A DNA stretch of 64,000 bases from an uncultured Oscillospiraceae bacterium (GTDB lineage: Bacteria > Bacillota > Clostridia > Oscillospirales > Acutalibacteraceae), in the NCBI GenBank assembly GCA_900549775.1, contig URPR01000006.1:6563-70562 (forward strand), in the 5' to 3' direction. A model generated the notes under the pieces. It was not told where the DNA came from. It was given only the letters and a program-made list of their open reading frames with translations, and did not search any database. Of the stretch, positions 1-9,725 are shown in pieces. Position 1 is the first letter of the stretch. The number at the start of each line of letters is the position of its first letter. The position numbers and the translations under genes are program-made.

Positions 1-1
1 C

Positions 2-451
2 CTATGCGTGAGGGAAGATGCTATGGATTTATTTGGTTTTTCATCACTTGAAGAACTGGAATGCTTTAAACTATTAACTTCTGTATCTGGCGTAGGCGCA
101 AAGGTAGGTATCGGCATTTTATCTTCTTTATCCAGCGAACAAATAGTGCTTGCTATTTCTTCTGAAAATTCTAAAATTCTAACTTCGGCGCCTGGTGTAG
201 GGCCTAAACTGGCACAGCGCATCATATTAGAGTTAAAGGATAAAATCTCAAGTGGAAAATACCAGGCTGCAAGTTTTTCCACACAAAGCGTGACCTCAAG
301 TGCTGGAAATATTTCAAAGGCTATGGAGGCGCTTGTGGCATTGGGGTACTCACAGGCGGACGCCATAAAAGCTTTGGCGGGATTTAGCAATTCTTTGTCA
401 GTAGAGGAACTGATAAAACTTTCGCTTAAAACTTTATCAAGGAGGGGCTAA
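2..451 (+). CDS. ruvA: Holliday junction branch migration protein RuvA (5' end cut by window edge)
   Basis: RuvA is the tetrameric DNA-binding platform that holds Holliday junctions open while RuvB pumps the arms. The visible 149 residues begin within the end of the N-terminal OB domain ([11 protein letters not shown]), continue through two helix-hairpin-helix motifs ([10 protein letters not shown] and [10 protein letters not shown]), and end in the flexible linker and the small RuvB-binding domain III ([16 protein letters not shown]). The frame is open to the first base of the window, so the GTG at 8 is an internal valine and not a start; about 50 N-terminal residues are missing. It is followed 2 nt later by ruvB, the usual ruvAB operon. 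Confidence 0.95.
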   Translation, partial: LCVREDAMDLFGFSSLEELECFKLLTSVSGVGAKVGIGILSSLSSEQIVLAISSENSKILTSAPGVGPKLAQRIILELKDKISSGKYQAASFSTQSVTSSAGNISKAMEALVALGYSQADAIKALAGFSNSLSVEELIKLSLKTLSRRG

Positions 452-453
452 TT

Positions 454-1470
454 TTGGAATTTGATTTTGAAAATAGACTTTTATCTGCCGAAGAAATTCC
501 CGATGAAATAGACAGCGATAATCCTCTGCGCCCCAAAACATTAAGCGAATATGTTGGGCAAGAGAAAGTTAAAGAAAATTTATCTATTTTTATACAAGCT
601 GCTAAAATAAGAAGAGAAGCTCTTGACCATGCGCTTTTATATGGACCGCCGGGTCTCGGTAAAACGACACTAGCCGGGATAATTGCAAATGAAATGGGAA
701 CCAGTTTGAAAATAACCTCCGGACCAGCCATAGAAAAGCCTGGAGATTTGGCTGCGCTTTTAACAAATCTAAACCAAGGTGACGTTTTATTTATTGATGA
801 AATACATAGACTACCAAGAACTGTGGAGGAAATCTTGTATCCTGCGATGGAGGACTTTTCCATAGACATAATAACCGGAAAAGGTCAAATGGCAAATTCT
901 TATCATTTGCCGCTACCTAAGTTTACTTTGGTAGGTGCTACTACCAGAGCAGGACAGCTTTCGGCACCGCTTAGAGATCGGTTTGGCGTTATTCTTCGCC
1001 TTGAAATGTACTCTGTGGACGAACTATCGAAAATAATAAATAGAAGCGCCAACATTTTGAGTTTAAATATATCACAAGAAGCCGCAACTGAAATCGCGTC
1101 AAGATCTAGGGGCACGCCTAGAATAGCCAACAGGCTATTAAAAAGAATTAGAGATTTTGCAGAAATATTAAGTGGTGGAAACATAACACTAGAAACAACC
1201 CAGGTCGCACTTGATAAGCTTGATATAGATGAGCTAGGACTAGATTCTAATGATAGACGTATGCTTTCAGCTATTATAAAATTTTACAACGGTGGACCTG
1301 TAGGAGTAGAAACTTTAGCTGCGGCTATTGGTGAAGAAGCTGTTACTATAGAAGATGTTTACGAGCCATACTTGATGCAAATAGGTTTTCTGAGCCGAAC
1401 GCCTAGAGGCAGAATAGTAAATGCTTGTGCATATGAACATTTGGAGTTACCATTTAATAAAATAAAATAA
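454..1470 (+). CDS. ruvB: Holliday junction DNA helicase RuvB
   Basis: RuvB is the hexameric AAA+ motor of branch migration. The protein has 338 residues, the family length. It carries Walker A GPPGLGKT at 64-71, Walker B with DEIH at 115-118, the sensor I segment GATTRAG, the arginine finger region LRDRFG, and a C-terminal winged helix ([15 protein letters not shown]). Translation starts at TTG 454, only 2 nt after the ruvA stop, with the GGAGG at 441-445 inside the end of ruvA as ribosome site. Coupling to ruvA is therefore likely. Confidence 0.97.
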   Translation: MEFDFENRLLSAEEIPDEIDSDNPLRPKTLSEYVGQEKVKENLSIFIQAAKIRREALDHALLYGPPGLGKTTLAGIIANEMGTSLKITSGPAIEKPGDLAALLTNLNQGDVLFIDEIHRLPRTVEEILYPAMEDFSIDIITGKGQMANSYHLPLPKFTLVGATTRAGQLSAPLRDRFGVILRLEMYSVDELSKIINRSANILSLNISQEAATEIASRSRGTPRIANRLLKRIRDFAEILSGGNITLETTQVALDKLDIDELGLDSNDRRMLSAIIKFYNGGPVGVETLAAAIGEEAVTIEDVYEPYLMQIGFLSRTPRGRIVNACAYEHLELPFNKIK

Positions 1471-1495
1471 AACTACAAAAGGATGAGAATTTACG

Positions 1496-2869
1496 ATGGG
1501 TAGATTATTTGGAACCGACGGCGCAAGAGGTGTGGCAAACTGCGAGCTGACCTGTGAACTGGCTATGAATATAGGTAGGGCTACAGCTTATGTTCTAACA
1601 GAAAGCAAAAATAATGAAAAATCGACAGTACTTATAGGTAAAGACACTCGTCTATCTTCTGACATGCTTGAAGGGGCACTCGTTGCAGGGATGTGCTCTG
1701 TGGGCGTGAATGTCATCGCTTTAGGTGTAGTGCCCACTCCGGCTGTTGCGTACTTGGTAAAAAAATATAAATGCGATGCTGGAATAATGATATCAGCGTC
1801 GCACAACCCGTTTGAATTTAACGGCATAAAGATTTTTAACTCTGATGGGTTCAAGCTGCCAGATGCTTTAGAAGAAGAAATTGAAAAGATAGTTTTAGAT
1901 GAGCCCGAAAAGATTCCTTATGCAGAGGCAGCAAACGTAGGCACATTAACTCATGAAAGCCGGGCGATAGATGATTACATTGAACATGTAAAAAGCACTG
2001 TAAATGTAAACTTAAATGGCTTGAGGGTTGCCTTTGACTGTTCTAACGGCTCAGCTTTTAGAAGTGCTGAAAAACTTTTCTCTTCCCTTGGTGCAGTATG
2101 CTTTATGCTGAACGATAAACCAAATGGCACGAATATAAACGACAGGTGTGGATCTACTCACCTTGAAGGGTTAATTGCATTTGTACAAAAGAACAAATGC
2201 AATGCAGGCATAGCCTTTGACGGAGATGCAGATAGGTGTCTGGCGGTTGATGAAACCGGTAAAGTAGTAGACGGTGACTTTGTTATGGCTATTTGCGCTG
2301 ATTATTTAAAAGACATGGGAAAACTTAGTGCAAACACGGTTGTTGGCACTGTCATGACTAATATGGGCTTCAGCGTATTTGGTAAGGAAAATGATATTAA
2401 TTTCATATCGGCAAGAGTGGGAGACAGATATGTGCTGGAAGAAATGCTTCGGAATAATTATAACTTAGGAGGAGAACAGTCCGGTCACGTAATTTTTCTT
2501 GACCATTCAACCACGGGAGATGGACAATTAACCGCTGTGCAACTTTTGAGTATATTAAAAGCAAAAAATAAAACTTTATCTGAACTGTCATCCATAATGC
2601 GGAAATATCCTCAAGTTATTGTGAACGTGAAAGTTAGCCATGAAGGGAAACTTAAATTCTACACCGATGAAGTTATCAAGTCCACTGTTCAAAAAGTTCA
2701 AGACGATTTTAACCGTTCCGATAAAAAATCTGTACCGGATGGACGCATATTAGTAAGAGCTTCGGGCACGGAACCACTTATTCGAGTTATGGTGGAAGGA
2801 AAAAGTCAAGAGAAAATTGAAAAAATTGCTAATGAAGTTGCTGAAATTATTAAAAATAGATTGGCTTAA
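1496..2869 (+). CDS. glmM: phosphoglucosamine mutase
   Basis: GlmM converts glucosamine-6-phosphate to glucosamine-1-phosphate, the step that commits to UDP-GlcNAc for peptidoglycan. It is an alpha-D-phosphohexomutase of 457 residues (family about 445-450). It starts with the hallmark MGRLFGTDGARG, has the phosphoserine loop ISASHNP with catalytic Ser102, the metal loop DGDADR at 242-247, the sugar-binding GGEQSGH, and the C-terminal phosphate-binding RASGTEPLIRVMVE. An AGGATGA site precedes ATG 1496. It lies 25 nt after ruvB and probably belongs to the same transcript. Confidence 0.96.
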   Translation: MGRLFGTDGARGVANCELTCELAMNIGRATAYVLTESKNNEKSTVLIGKDTRLSSDMLEGALVAGMCSVGVNVIALGVVPTPAVAYLVKKYKCDAGIMISASHNPFEFNGIKIFNSDGFKLPDALEEEIEKIVLDEPEKIPYAEAANVGTLTHESRAIDDYIEHVKSTVNVNLNGLRVAFDCSNGSAFRSAEKLFSSLGAVCFMLNDKPNGTNINDRCGSTHLEGLIAFVQKNKCNAGIAFDGDADRCLAVDETGKVVDGDFVMAICADYLKDMGKLSANTVVGTVMTNMGFSVFGKENDINFISARVGDRYVLEEMLRNNYNLGGEQSGHVIFLDHSTTGDGQLTAVQLLSILKAKNKTLSELSSIMRKYPQVIVNVKVSHEGKLKFYTDEVIKSTVQKVQDDFNRSDKKSVPDGRILVRASGTEPLIRVMVEGKSQEKIEKIANEVAEIIKNRLA

Positions 2870-2896
2870 GTAAATTAAAAGGAGTAAAATCAAAAT

Positions 2897-3757
2897 TTGA
2901 GAATTTCTAAATTAGAAGATTACGAATTGCTCGATGCTTCCTCAGGTCAAAAACTTGAACGGTTTGGAGAAATAGTGCTAATAAGACCGGATCCACAAAT
3001 TATATGGAAGACGAAAAAAACTCATCCTCTGTGGAATAAAGCTCACGCTGTATATCATCGTTCCAAAAGCGGGGGCGGACAGTGGGAGGTTTTGAAAAAA
3101 ATACCGGATGTATGGTCGATAAGTTACAAAAGTTTGAAATTTAGACTAAAACCTATGGGCTTTAAGCACGTCGGCATTTTCCCTGAACAGACCGTGAACT
3201 GGGACTTTATAACGGATATAGTGTCGAAATCGAAAAAGAAATTAAAAATATTAAATTTGTTTGCCTATACAGGTGGCGCTACTATGGCAGCTTTAAGCGC
3301 TGGTGCGAGTGTGTGCCATGTAGATGCCTCCAAAGGGATGACGCTTTGGGCAAAGGAAAATGTGAATGAATCTGGATTGCAAAACGGGGATGTACGATTT
3401 TTAGTTGATGATTGCATAAAGTTTGTACAGAGAGAAAAACGCAGGGGAAATTTCTACGATGGCATAATAATGGATCCGCCATCCTACGGCAGAGGCCCCG
3501 GAGGAGAGATATGGAAATTGGAAGAAAAGCTATTTTCCTTTTTAGTTTCTTGCTCTGAGATACTTGCGAAAGATGCTAAGTTTTTGATTTTGAACTCTTA
3601 TACTACGGGTCTGTCTGCGGCAGTTATGGAGTACCTGCTTAATGCTACTATTAAACCTTCCCATAAAGGGCATGTGCAAGCTAGTGAAATAGGGCTTCCG
3701 GTCAGTGCCAGTGGACTGATTTTGCCGTGTGGGTCTACGGCCATATGGACGAAGTAA
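2897..3757 (+). CDS. class I SAM-dependent methyltransferase, RlmI/Rsm-like
   Basis: A 286-residue Rossmann-fold methyltransferase. The SAM-binding motif I is LNLFAYTGGATMAAL (about 119-133), motif II has the acidic HVDASKGM, and motif IV is IMDPPSYGRGP, the DPPxY signature of N- or C-methyltransferases acting on nucleobases. The layout, with an N-terminal RNA-binding-like segment followed by NLFAYTG, matches the RlmI/RlmK-type 23S rRNA cytosine methyltransferase family, but the exact target is inferred. The start is TTG 2897 after an AAAGGAG site. It follows glmM by 27 nt. Confidence 0.82.
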   Translation: MRISKLEDYELLDASSGQKLERFGEIVLIRPDPQIIWKTKKTHPLWNKAHAVYHRSKSGGGQWEVLKKIPDVWSISYKSLKFRLKPMGFKHVGIFPEQTVNWDFITDIVSKSKKKLKILNLFAYTGGATMAALSAGASVCHVDASKGMTLWAKENVNESGLQNGDVRFLVDDCIKFVQREKRRGNFYDGIIMDPPSYGRGPGGEIWKLEEKLFSFLVSCSEILAKDAKFLILNSYTTGLSAAVMEYLLNATIKPSHKGHVQASEIGLPVSASGLILPCGSTAIWTK

Positions 3758-3787
3758 TAAAGCTGCAATTTATAGAGAGGATATAAT

Positions 3788-4648
3788 GTGGAAGATTTCA
3801 TCAAAATTGAAAATTTGAGCTTTAAATATGACAAAAATGACAAAACTAATGTTTTAAATGATATTTCACTTAATATAAAAAAAGGTGAGTTTGTGTGCAT
3901 ACTTGGTGCAAATGGTTCAGGGAAATCTACCCTTTCAAAGCATCTAAATGCACTTCTTTTGCCAAGCTATGGCAAAGTTTTCGTAAATGGAATAGACACA
4001 TCGAATGAGGACAGGGCTTATGAAATACACCAAATGGTTGGGCTGGTCTTGCAAAATCCGGATAACCAAATCGTTTCAAGCATAGTGAAAGAAGATGTTG
4101 CTTTTGGCCCTGAAAATTTGGCACTACCTTCAGAGGAAATAAGACTAAGGGTCGAGTCTTCGCTAGAAGCAGTAGGTCTATACGATAAAATGGAAAGTTC
4201 TACATATGAGCTATCTGGCGGGCAAAAGCAGAAGTTGGCCTTAGCCGGTGTGCTGGCTATGAACCCTGAATGTATAGTTCTTGATGAGCCAACTGCTATG
4301 CTAGATCCAACTGCGCGCAAAGAAGTCATTGAGACTTTAAAATTTCTAAACAAGAAATTCTCCATAACTATCGTTTTGATAACCCATTATATTGAAGAGG
4401 CTATTCAGGCTGACAGAGTCGTCGTTATGAGCAATGGGAGTGTGGTTTTAAGTGGCGCACCTAAGAATGTATTTTCGCAGGTAGAACTTTTAAAGAAATA
4501 CAGCTTAGACATTCCACAGACCACAGAGCTTCTTTATAAGTTGAATGAGCATGGATGCAATTTACCGCTCGATGCCCTAGGAGTGCAGGAATGTGCTGAC
4601 GAGATTGCAGAGATGCTTGGAGGTTTTTATGCCAATAATCGAAATTAA
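3788..4648 (+). CDS. ecfA1: ECF transporter ATPase EcfA1
   Basis: EcfA1 is one of the two ABC ATPases of the group II energy-coupling-factor transporter, which powers uptake of vitamins and trace metals by exchangeable S components. Seen: Walker A GANGSGKS at 40-47, Q-loop LVLQNPDNQ, signature LSGGQ at 142-146, and Walker B VLDEPT with Glu167. The protein has 286 residues, the family length. The start is GTG 3788 with GAGAGGA upstream. Its last 20 nt overlap ecfA2, and ecfT follows, giving the standard ecfA1A2T order. No S component is encoded next to it. Confidence 0.95.
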   Translation: MEDFIKIENLSFKYDKNDKTNVLNDISLNIKKGEFVCILGANGSGKSTLSKHLNALLLPSYGKVFVNGIDTSNEDRAYEIHQMVGLVLQNPDNQIVSSIVKEDVAFGPENLALPSEEIRLRVESSLEAVGLYDKMESSTYELSGGQKQKLALAGVLAMNPECIVLDEPTAMLDPTARKEVIETLKFLNKKFSITIVLITHYIEEAIQADRVVVMSNGSVVLSGAPKNVFSQVELLKKYSLDIPQTTELLYKLNEHGCNLPLDALGVQECADEIAEMLGGFYANNRN

Positions 4649-5486
4649 AGATTTATATTTTTCATATAAAGATAGCGGTGCACCTGTCTTAAAAAATATT
4701 AACTTGAAAATAGAAAAAAATGAATTTATAGGCATTATCGGTCAAACAGGATCTGGAAAATCTACTTTGGTAAAGCAACTTAACGGGCTTTTAAAGCCAG
4801 ATAAAGGTCAGGTTTTGTTTAATGTAATTGACATCTTTTCAAATATAAAAGAAACTCAAAAAGCAAGGTTTAAGATCGGGATGGTCTTGCAGTACCCAGA
4901 GAACCAGCTTTTTGCGGAGACTGTCTTTAAAGATATTGCTTTTGGCCCTGAGAATATTGGTCTTTCTCAAAAAGAAGTAAGGACGCAGGTTCTCAATGCG
5001 GCAAAGTTTGTAGGACTTAGTGAAGATATATTAGACAGGTCTCCGTTTGAGATTTCGGGAGGAGAAAAAAGGCGTGTAGCCATTGCAGGCATAATAGCTA
5101 TGAATCCTGACGTGCTGGTACTAGACGAGCCGAGCGCTTCACTTGATCCAAACGGCAGGAAGCTTTTGTTGAGTCAGATAAAAAGGTATCACGAAGAACA
5201 GCATAAGACGGTCATTTTGATTTCCCACAATATGGAGGATATCGTAAATTTAGCTGACCGAGTGGTGGTACTGGAAAATGGAGAAATAAAGGTTGATGAA
5301 AGCACGAAGAAGCTATTTTCTGAAAGTTCTTACAAAGAGCTAAAAAGATTAAACATATTACCACCAAATATTATGGAAGTAGTATCGATTTTGCGCCAAA
5401 AGGGAGTACGCCTTAGAAATGATATATTAAATGTAGATGATGCAGTAAATGAAATCGTTAAGTTGTTGAAAGGAGGAAGGCCGTAG
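4629..5486 (+). CDS. ecfA2: ECF transporter ATPase EcfA2
   Basis: The second ECF ATPase, 285 residues. Walker A GQTGSGKS lies at 38-45, the Q-loop is LQYPENQLF, the signature ISGGE is at 142-146 and the Walker B glutamate is residue 167. An upstream in-frame ATG at 4593 would add 12 residues, but the GGAGG at 4619-4623 sits correctly for ATG 4629 and the family N-terminus (MPIIEIKDLYFSY) starts there. The gene overlaps the 3' end of ecfA1 in another frame, and its stop abuts the ecfT start. Confidence 0.94.
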   Translation: MPIIEIKDLYFSYKDSGAPVLKNINLKIEKNEFIGIIGQTGSGKSTLVKQLNGLLKPDKGQVLFNVIDIFSNIKETQKARFKIGMVLQYPENQLFAETVFKDIAFGPENIGLSQKEVRTQVLNAAKFVGLSEDILDRSPFEISGGEKRRVAIAGIIAMNPDVLVLDEPSASLDPNGRKLLLSQIKRYHEEQHKTVILISHNMEDIVNLADRVVVLENGEIKVDESTKKLFSESSYKELKRLNILPPNIMEVVSILRQKGVRLRNDILNVDDAVNEIVKLLKGGRP

Positions 5487-6302
5487 ATGCTATCAGGCGC
5501 GACGTTGGGACAGTTTTGCCCTAAAGATTCCGTTATACATAAACTTGACCCACGCGTTAAAATTATATCAACATTATTTTTTATAGTACTTACTTTTTTA
5601 TCCACAAGCTACCTTAGTTTGGCAACTTTGTTTGCTACGCTTATTTTAACGATGCTGCTCTCTAAAATATCAATAAAAACATACTTTAAAAATATAAAAG
5701 TAATTTTATTTGTAGTTTTATTCACCGCTGTTATGAATCTTTTTTATTCAAGCGGCGAAGTTATATTTCAATTAGGCTTTTTAAAATTGACCTCATTTGG
5801 CATACACAACAGCGTGTTTGTAGCGCTTCGTTTTACGCTACTGATTCTGTCCGGGTCTATATTGACCTATGCCACCTCCCCTTCCGACTTAACATACGCA
5901 ATTGAAAAATTGCTCACTCCATTGTCATTATTTAAAATAAATACCTCAAACATAGCCATGATGCTAACTATTTCCTTACGGTTTGTGCCGGTGCTAATTG
6001 AGGAAATAGACAAAATTTCAAATGCTCAAAAAGCGAGAGGTTCTCAACTTGAATGCGGAAACTTAAAGCAACGCGCAAAAGCGTTAGTACCAATTTTGGT
6101 GCCGCTGTTTGTTTTGTCTTTTAAAAGAGCCACAGATTTAGCTATAGCTATGGAATGCCGATGCTACAACTGTGACCAAAAAAGAACGCATATGAAAATT
6201 TTAAAATTTACAAAAAACGACATATTTGCTATCATAGTATTATTCTTGCTTTTAGCAGCAATATTAAAATTTAACCATTATTTTCAAGCGGTGGTATTAT
6301 GA
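5487..6302 (+). CDS. ecfT: ECF transporter transmembrane component EcfT
   Basis: EcfT is the membrane scaffold that couples EcfA1/EcfA2 to the substrate-binding S component. The 271-residue protein opens with the family motif KLDPRVKIIST, has several hydrophobic helices (about 28-60, 67-85, 108-128 and 240-258), and carries the two cytoplasmic coupling motifs AQKARGS and AMECRCY, corresponding to the A-R-G motifs that dock into the ATPases. In the second the usual Gly is Cys. ATG 5487 immediately follows the ecfA2 stop, and the last bases overlap truA by ATGA. Confidence 0.94.
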   Translation: MLSGATLGQFCPKDSVIHKLDPRVKIISTLFFIVLTFLSTSYLSLATLFATLILTMLLSKISIKTYFKNIKVILFVVLFTAVMNLFYSSGEVIFQLGFLKLTSFGIHNSVFVALRFTLLILSGSILTYATSPSDLTYAIEKLLTPLSLFKINTSNIAMMLTISLRFVPVLIEEIDKISNAQKARGSQLECGNLKQRAKALVPILVPLFVLSFKRATDLAIAMECRCYNCDQKRTHMKILKFTKNDIFAIIVLFLLLAAILKFNHYFQAVVL

Positions 6303-7063
6303 GGAATTTGTTGCTTACACTCAGTTTTGATGGGAAAAATTATCATGGTTGGCAAGTGCAAAAAAATGCTGTTACCGTTCAAGAAGTTTTTCAGCAAGCT
6401 TTATATAAGGCATTTTCTGAGAGGCCGTCTATAAAAGGCTGTAGCAGAACGGACTCGGGCGTGCATGCAAACATGTACTGCGTGAGTGTAAAATGTGAAA
6501 ACTCCATACCCTGTGACAAGGTTCCTATGGTGATAAACAAATTTTTACCTAATGATATTGCGGTTAAGTCATGCAAAGCAGTGAAAGATGACTTTCATGC
6601 CAGGTACTCTTGCCTCAGCAAAGAATACATATATAAAATATGGAACGACCCGATTAGAAACCCATTTTTAGATGGACATGCTTTTCATTATTGGTACAAG
6701 CTGGACGTTGACCTTTTAAATGAAGCTTGTCGACATTTCTTAGGTGAGCATGACTTTACTTCTTTTTGCACGACGGATAAGCGGACAAATGACAACATGG
6801 TGCGAGATATTAAAAATTTTTCTGTCTTTAAAGAAGGGTCACTAGTGACTGTTCAAGTTGAAGCTGATGGGTTCCTGTACAATATGGTTCGCATAATGGT
6901 AGGAACACTTTTGCATGTGGCTAGAGGTAAAATAAAACCTTTTGAAATTCCGAAAATAATTTTAAGTAAAGATCGCCTAAAGGCTGGGCCTACAGCTGTA
7001 CCGTACGGCCTTTATTTAAATAAAGTTTTCTATGGGAGCAGCATTTATGAAAAGAAAGATTAA
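6299..7063 (+). CDS. truA: tRNA pseudouridine(38-40) synthase TruA
   Basis: TruA isomerises uridines 38-40 in the anticodon arm. The 254-residue protein has the family N-terminus (LSFDGKNYHGWQVQ), catalytic Asp52 in CSRTDSGVHA, and the later motifs HARYSCLSKEYIYKIW and GFLYNMVRIMVGTLL. The start shares an ATGA overlap with the ecfT stop. The order ecfA1-ecfA2-ecfT-truA is the conserved Firmicutes arrangement that usually follows rplQ; here the ribosomal block is absent upstream. Confidence 0.95.
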   Translation: MRNLLLTLSFDGKNYHGWQVQKNAVTVQEVFQQALYKAFSERPSIKGCSRTDSGVHANMYCVSVKCENSIPCDKVPMVINKFLPNDIAVKSCKAVKDDFHARYSCLSKEYIYKIWNDPIRNPFLDGHAFHYWYKLDVDLLNEACRHFLGEHDFTSFCTTDKRTNDNMVRDIKNFSVFKEGSLVTVQVEADGFLYNMVRIMVGTLLHVARGKIKPFEIPKIILSKDRLKAGPTAVPYGLYLNKVFYGSSIYEKKD

Positions 7064-8300
7064 AAATTCCAAACTAAAAATTATAAAAAACTGGTTCATG
7101 AAATATTTTGATAAAGTATTTTTCATCGTACTAGATTTTTTTCAAGCACTTTTAAAAAAGATCCCAAAGTCTGTCAGAAAAATCTTAGGAAAGTCTCTTT
7201 TAATCTTACTTATAAGCGCAGTGTCCATAAATATTTTTATAAATAGGTATTATCTTTCTCCCGACCAAGTTTTGATGTACATACAAGATAAATTTGTATC
7301 TATGGGGCACGGAAACGGGTTCCCGAAAGAAATTTACGGCAGCAATATAGATTCACAGAATTTTCAAATTTTAGGTGGAAGTTTAGTCGCCGCTAGTGAT
7401 ACTTGCACCACATGCTATAATAAAAATTCAAAGGAAATATTTAACAGGCAGCACAGTTTCCAAAGTCCAATGCTGAAAGCTACAAAAAATAAAATTTTGC
7501 TATATGACTTGTATGGAAAAGATTTGGAGATTTCTTGTAAATCTAAGATTATTTACAAAACGAACGTTGATGAAAACATACTTTGCGCCGGACTTGCTGA
7601 GAACGGTACATACGGAGTTGTTACGAGTACTAGTGGATATTTTTCTAAATTATCTGTATTTAAACGTTTCAGCAAGACGCTTATTTACGAGTATTGCTTC
7701 TCCGATACATATATTACGAACTTAGACTTTAGCTCTAACGGCAAATATGCTTGTGCTGTTGGGTTATCGTCTGAAAATGGCTGCATGTATTCTAACCTTT
7801 TCGTTTTTGACTATAAAAGTGAAACGCCAAAGCTTAAGTTACAGTACAAAGACTCAATGGTAATAAAAACACTATTTTTAGAAAATGGAAACATTGCATT
7901 GCTTGGAGACAACATGTTCAGTGTAGTGAACCCTAAAAGTGGGAAACAAGAAAAATATGATTTTGATAATAGAAATTTAACAGCATTCGAGATAAACAAA
8001 AACGATAAAAGCGTTATTTCTCTTTCGAGTTCGGATGATGGAAATGCATGTGAAATTTTAATTTTCGATAAAAAAGGCAAGCTTATATCAAATATAAAAA
8101 CCGATATAAAAATAAAATCACTGTCATTTAAAGACAATAAAATAGCTGCACTTTCATACGACAAAGTTTTCGTTTATAATAAGAAGGGAAAAGTTTTAAA
8201 AGAGCTTAGCTGTGAACAAAATTCCAAAGAAATACATTTCTTTGAGCCACGTAAATTGTATGGTTTAGGTATCTCAAGTATACAAAAAATTACTTTTTAA
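7047..8300 (+). CDS. membrane-anchored DUF5711-like protein
   Basis: A 417-residue protein with a basic N-terminal segment, one membrane helix (LLILLISAVSINIFI, about 50-65) and a large predicted extracytoplasmic domain built of short beta-strand repeats (for example ILLYDLYGKDLEI, LFVFDYKSETPKL, ILIFDKKGKLI), reminiscent of a beta-propeller. The layout and the phrase around GGSLVAASDT resemble the DUF5711 family of Firmicutes; this is recognition from memory, not a search. ATG 7047 overlaps the truA 3' end by 17 nt; an in-frame ATG at 7032 has a poorer context. Function unknown; the neighbours cvpA and pgsA suggest an envelope role. Confidence 0.6.
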   Translation: MKRKIKNSKLKIIKNWFMKYFDKVFFIVLDFFQALLKKIPKSVRKILGKSLLILLISAVSINIFINRYYLSPDQVLMYIQDKFVSMGHGNGFPKEIYGSNIDSQNFQILGGSLVAASDTCTTCYNKNSKEIFNRQHSFQSPMLKATKNKILLYDLYGKDLEISCKSKIIYKTNVDENILCAGLAENGTYGVVTSTSGYFSKLSVFKRFSKTLIYEYCFSDTYITNLDFSSNGKYACAVGLSSENGCMYSNLFVFDYKSETPKLKLQYKDSMVIKTLFLENGNIALLGDNMFSVVNPKSGKQEKYDFDNRNLTAFEINKNDKSVISLSSSDDGNACEILIFDKKGKLISNIKTDIKIKSLSFKDNKIAALSYDKVFVYNKKGKVLKELSCEQNSKEIHFFEPRKLYGLGISSIQKITF

Positions 8301-8420
8301 TTTTATAATTTAATGCATTGAGAATAATAACTAAATATGGTATTATATTTTTTGATATTATTGTGAAATACCATCAATTATTTTCATTTCGTTTCATTAG
8401 TATATATAGGAGCTGATTCT

Positions 8421-9107
8421 GTGGGGCTTATCCTGGATTTATTAATCATTTCTTTGGCAATAATATTTATTATAAATGGCTACAAAAACGGTCTATTTAA
8501 ATCATTTATAAATATTTTAGGTGTTGTTTCGTCTTTAGCCATCTCAACCTTTTTGGCAAAGCATGCTTCTGAAATAATTTATAAAACATTCGTGCACGAT
8601 TATCTTGCAAATAAAATAAATAATTCCATTTACAGCAACGTAACTGTAGTTTCCAAATCTCAGGATATCTTAGGGATTTTCCCTAAATTTATAGTTGAAA
8701 TTTTTAATTATAATGGATTATCTTTAAGAGATGTAGAAAATACTTTAAAAGCAACCCCTCAAAATGCATCTTCCAGCATAATAGAACTCTTTAAACCTAC
8801 AATTGTGAATCTTATAAGTAATATTTTACTAATTATATTTTTGGCTTTATTCTTTATCCTTTTGAAATTTATCACTAAACATTGTAAATTTACCAAAGTG
8901 CCAATAATAGGAAAAGCTGACGCAATACTTGGAGCTTCTTTCGGTCTTATTAAATATTTTATATTATTGATAGTATTATTTAATGTGTTTTACTTTTTAT
9001 TTCCGATATTTTTTAGCAGTTCCACTATTTCTGCAGATGAGCTTATAGATCAAACGTTTATTTTAAAATACATAAAGAATTATCAATTTAATTTTTTTAA
9101 TTACTAG
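8421..9107 (+). CDS. cvpA: CvpA family membrane protein
   Basis: A 228-residue CvpA/colicin V production family protein. The N-terminal motif LDLLIISLAIIFIINGYKNG and four hydrophobic segments (about 1-20, 26-46, 129-150 and 174-198) with the central P-I-I-G-K-ADAILGASFGL loop are typical. In Firmicutes such proteins are implicated in envelope homeostasis and cell division; the molecular activity is not established. The start is GTG 8421 after AGGAGCTG. A 120-nt gap with a small hairpin separates it from the DUF5711-like gene. Confidence 0.8.
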   Translation: MGLILDLLIISLAIIFIINGYKNGLFKSFINILGVVSSLAISTFLAKHASEIIYKTFVHDYLANKINNSIYSNVTVVSKSQDILGIFPKFIVEIFNYNGLSLRDVENTLKATPQNASSSIIELFKPTIVNLISNILLIIFLALFFILLKFITKHCKFTKVPIIGKADAILGASFGLIKYFILLIVLFNVFYFLFPIFFSSSTISADELIDQTFILKYIKNYQFNFFNY

Positions 9108-9126
9108 TGAAATGAGGAAACATAAA

Positions 9127-9696
9127 ATGAGCAAATTCAAGGGTCAATTTTTAGCTATTCCGAATTTACTCTCTTACTTTAGAATAATCATAATAATACC
9201 TTTCGTTATTCTCTTTTTGAACGATAGCTACATTAATGCAGCCGCTTTGCTTGTTGTGTCGGGCGTTACGGATATGCTAGATGGAAAAATTGCAAGAAAA
9301 TTCAATCAGATAACAGAGCTGGGGAAAGTTCTTGACCCACTAGCAGATAAGTTAACATTGATTGCGGTAGTTTTGTGTATGGGAACAAAGTTTCCGGAAA
9401 TTGTGCCATTGGTCATCGCTTTCTTGATTAAGGACGTTGCGATGCTCATAGCTAGCGTATTTATATTGAAAAGAGATATAGTGCCGGTAGCCTCGAAGTG
9501 GTATGGGAAAATGGCAACAATTGTTTTTTATTTAAGTGCTATCTGTATAGTCTTTTTAAAGGCTATATTGGGAATAAGCATTCCGTTTTTGAATGTTACA
9601 CTGTTTTCTATAACAGCTATATTTATGATTTTCGCACTGTATAAATATTCTTTACTGTATTTTCAGATGTTAAGTGATTATAAAAATAAAAAATAG
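9127..9696 (+). CDS. pgsA: CDP-diacylglycerol-glycerol-3-phosphate 3-phosphatidyltransferase
   Basis: PgsA makes phosphatidylglycerophosphate, the precursor of phosphatidylglycerol. The 189-residue integral membrane protein contains the CDP-alcohol phosphotransferase signature D-x2-D-G-x2-A-R-x8-G-x3-D-x3-D spread over DMLDGKIARK and GKVLDPLADK, preceded by the NLLSYFRI motif and followed by four hydrophobic helices. I chose ATG 9127 because GAGGA at 9114-9118 is well spaced from it; an in-frame ATG at 9112 would place that site inside the gene. Confidence 0.93.
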   Translation: MSKFKGQFLAIPNLLSYFRIIIIIPFVILFLNDSYINAAALLVVSGVTDMLDGKIARKFNQITELGKVLDPLADKLTLIAVVLCMGTKFPEIVPLVIAFLIKDVAMLIASVFILKRDIVPVASKWYGKMATIVFYLSAICIVFLKAILGISIPFLNVTLFSITAIFMIFALYKYSLLYFQMLSDYKNKK

Positions 9697-9725
9697 GTTT
9701 ATGATTTTAAAGGGGAGGAATATGT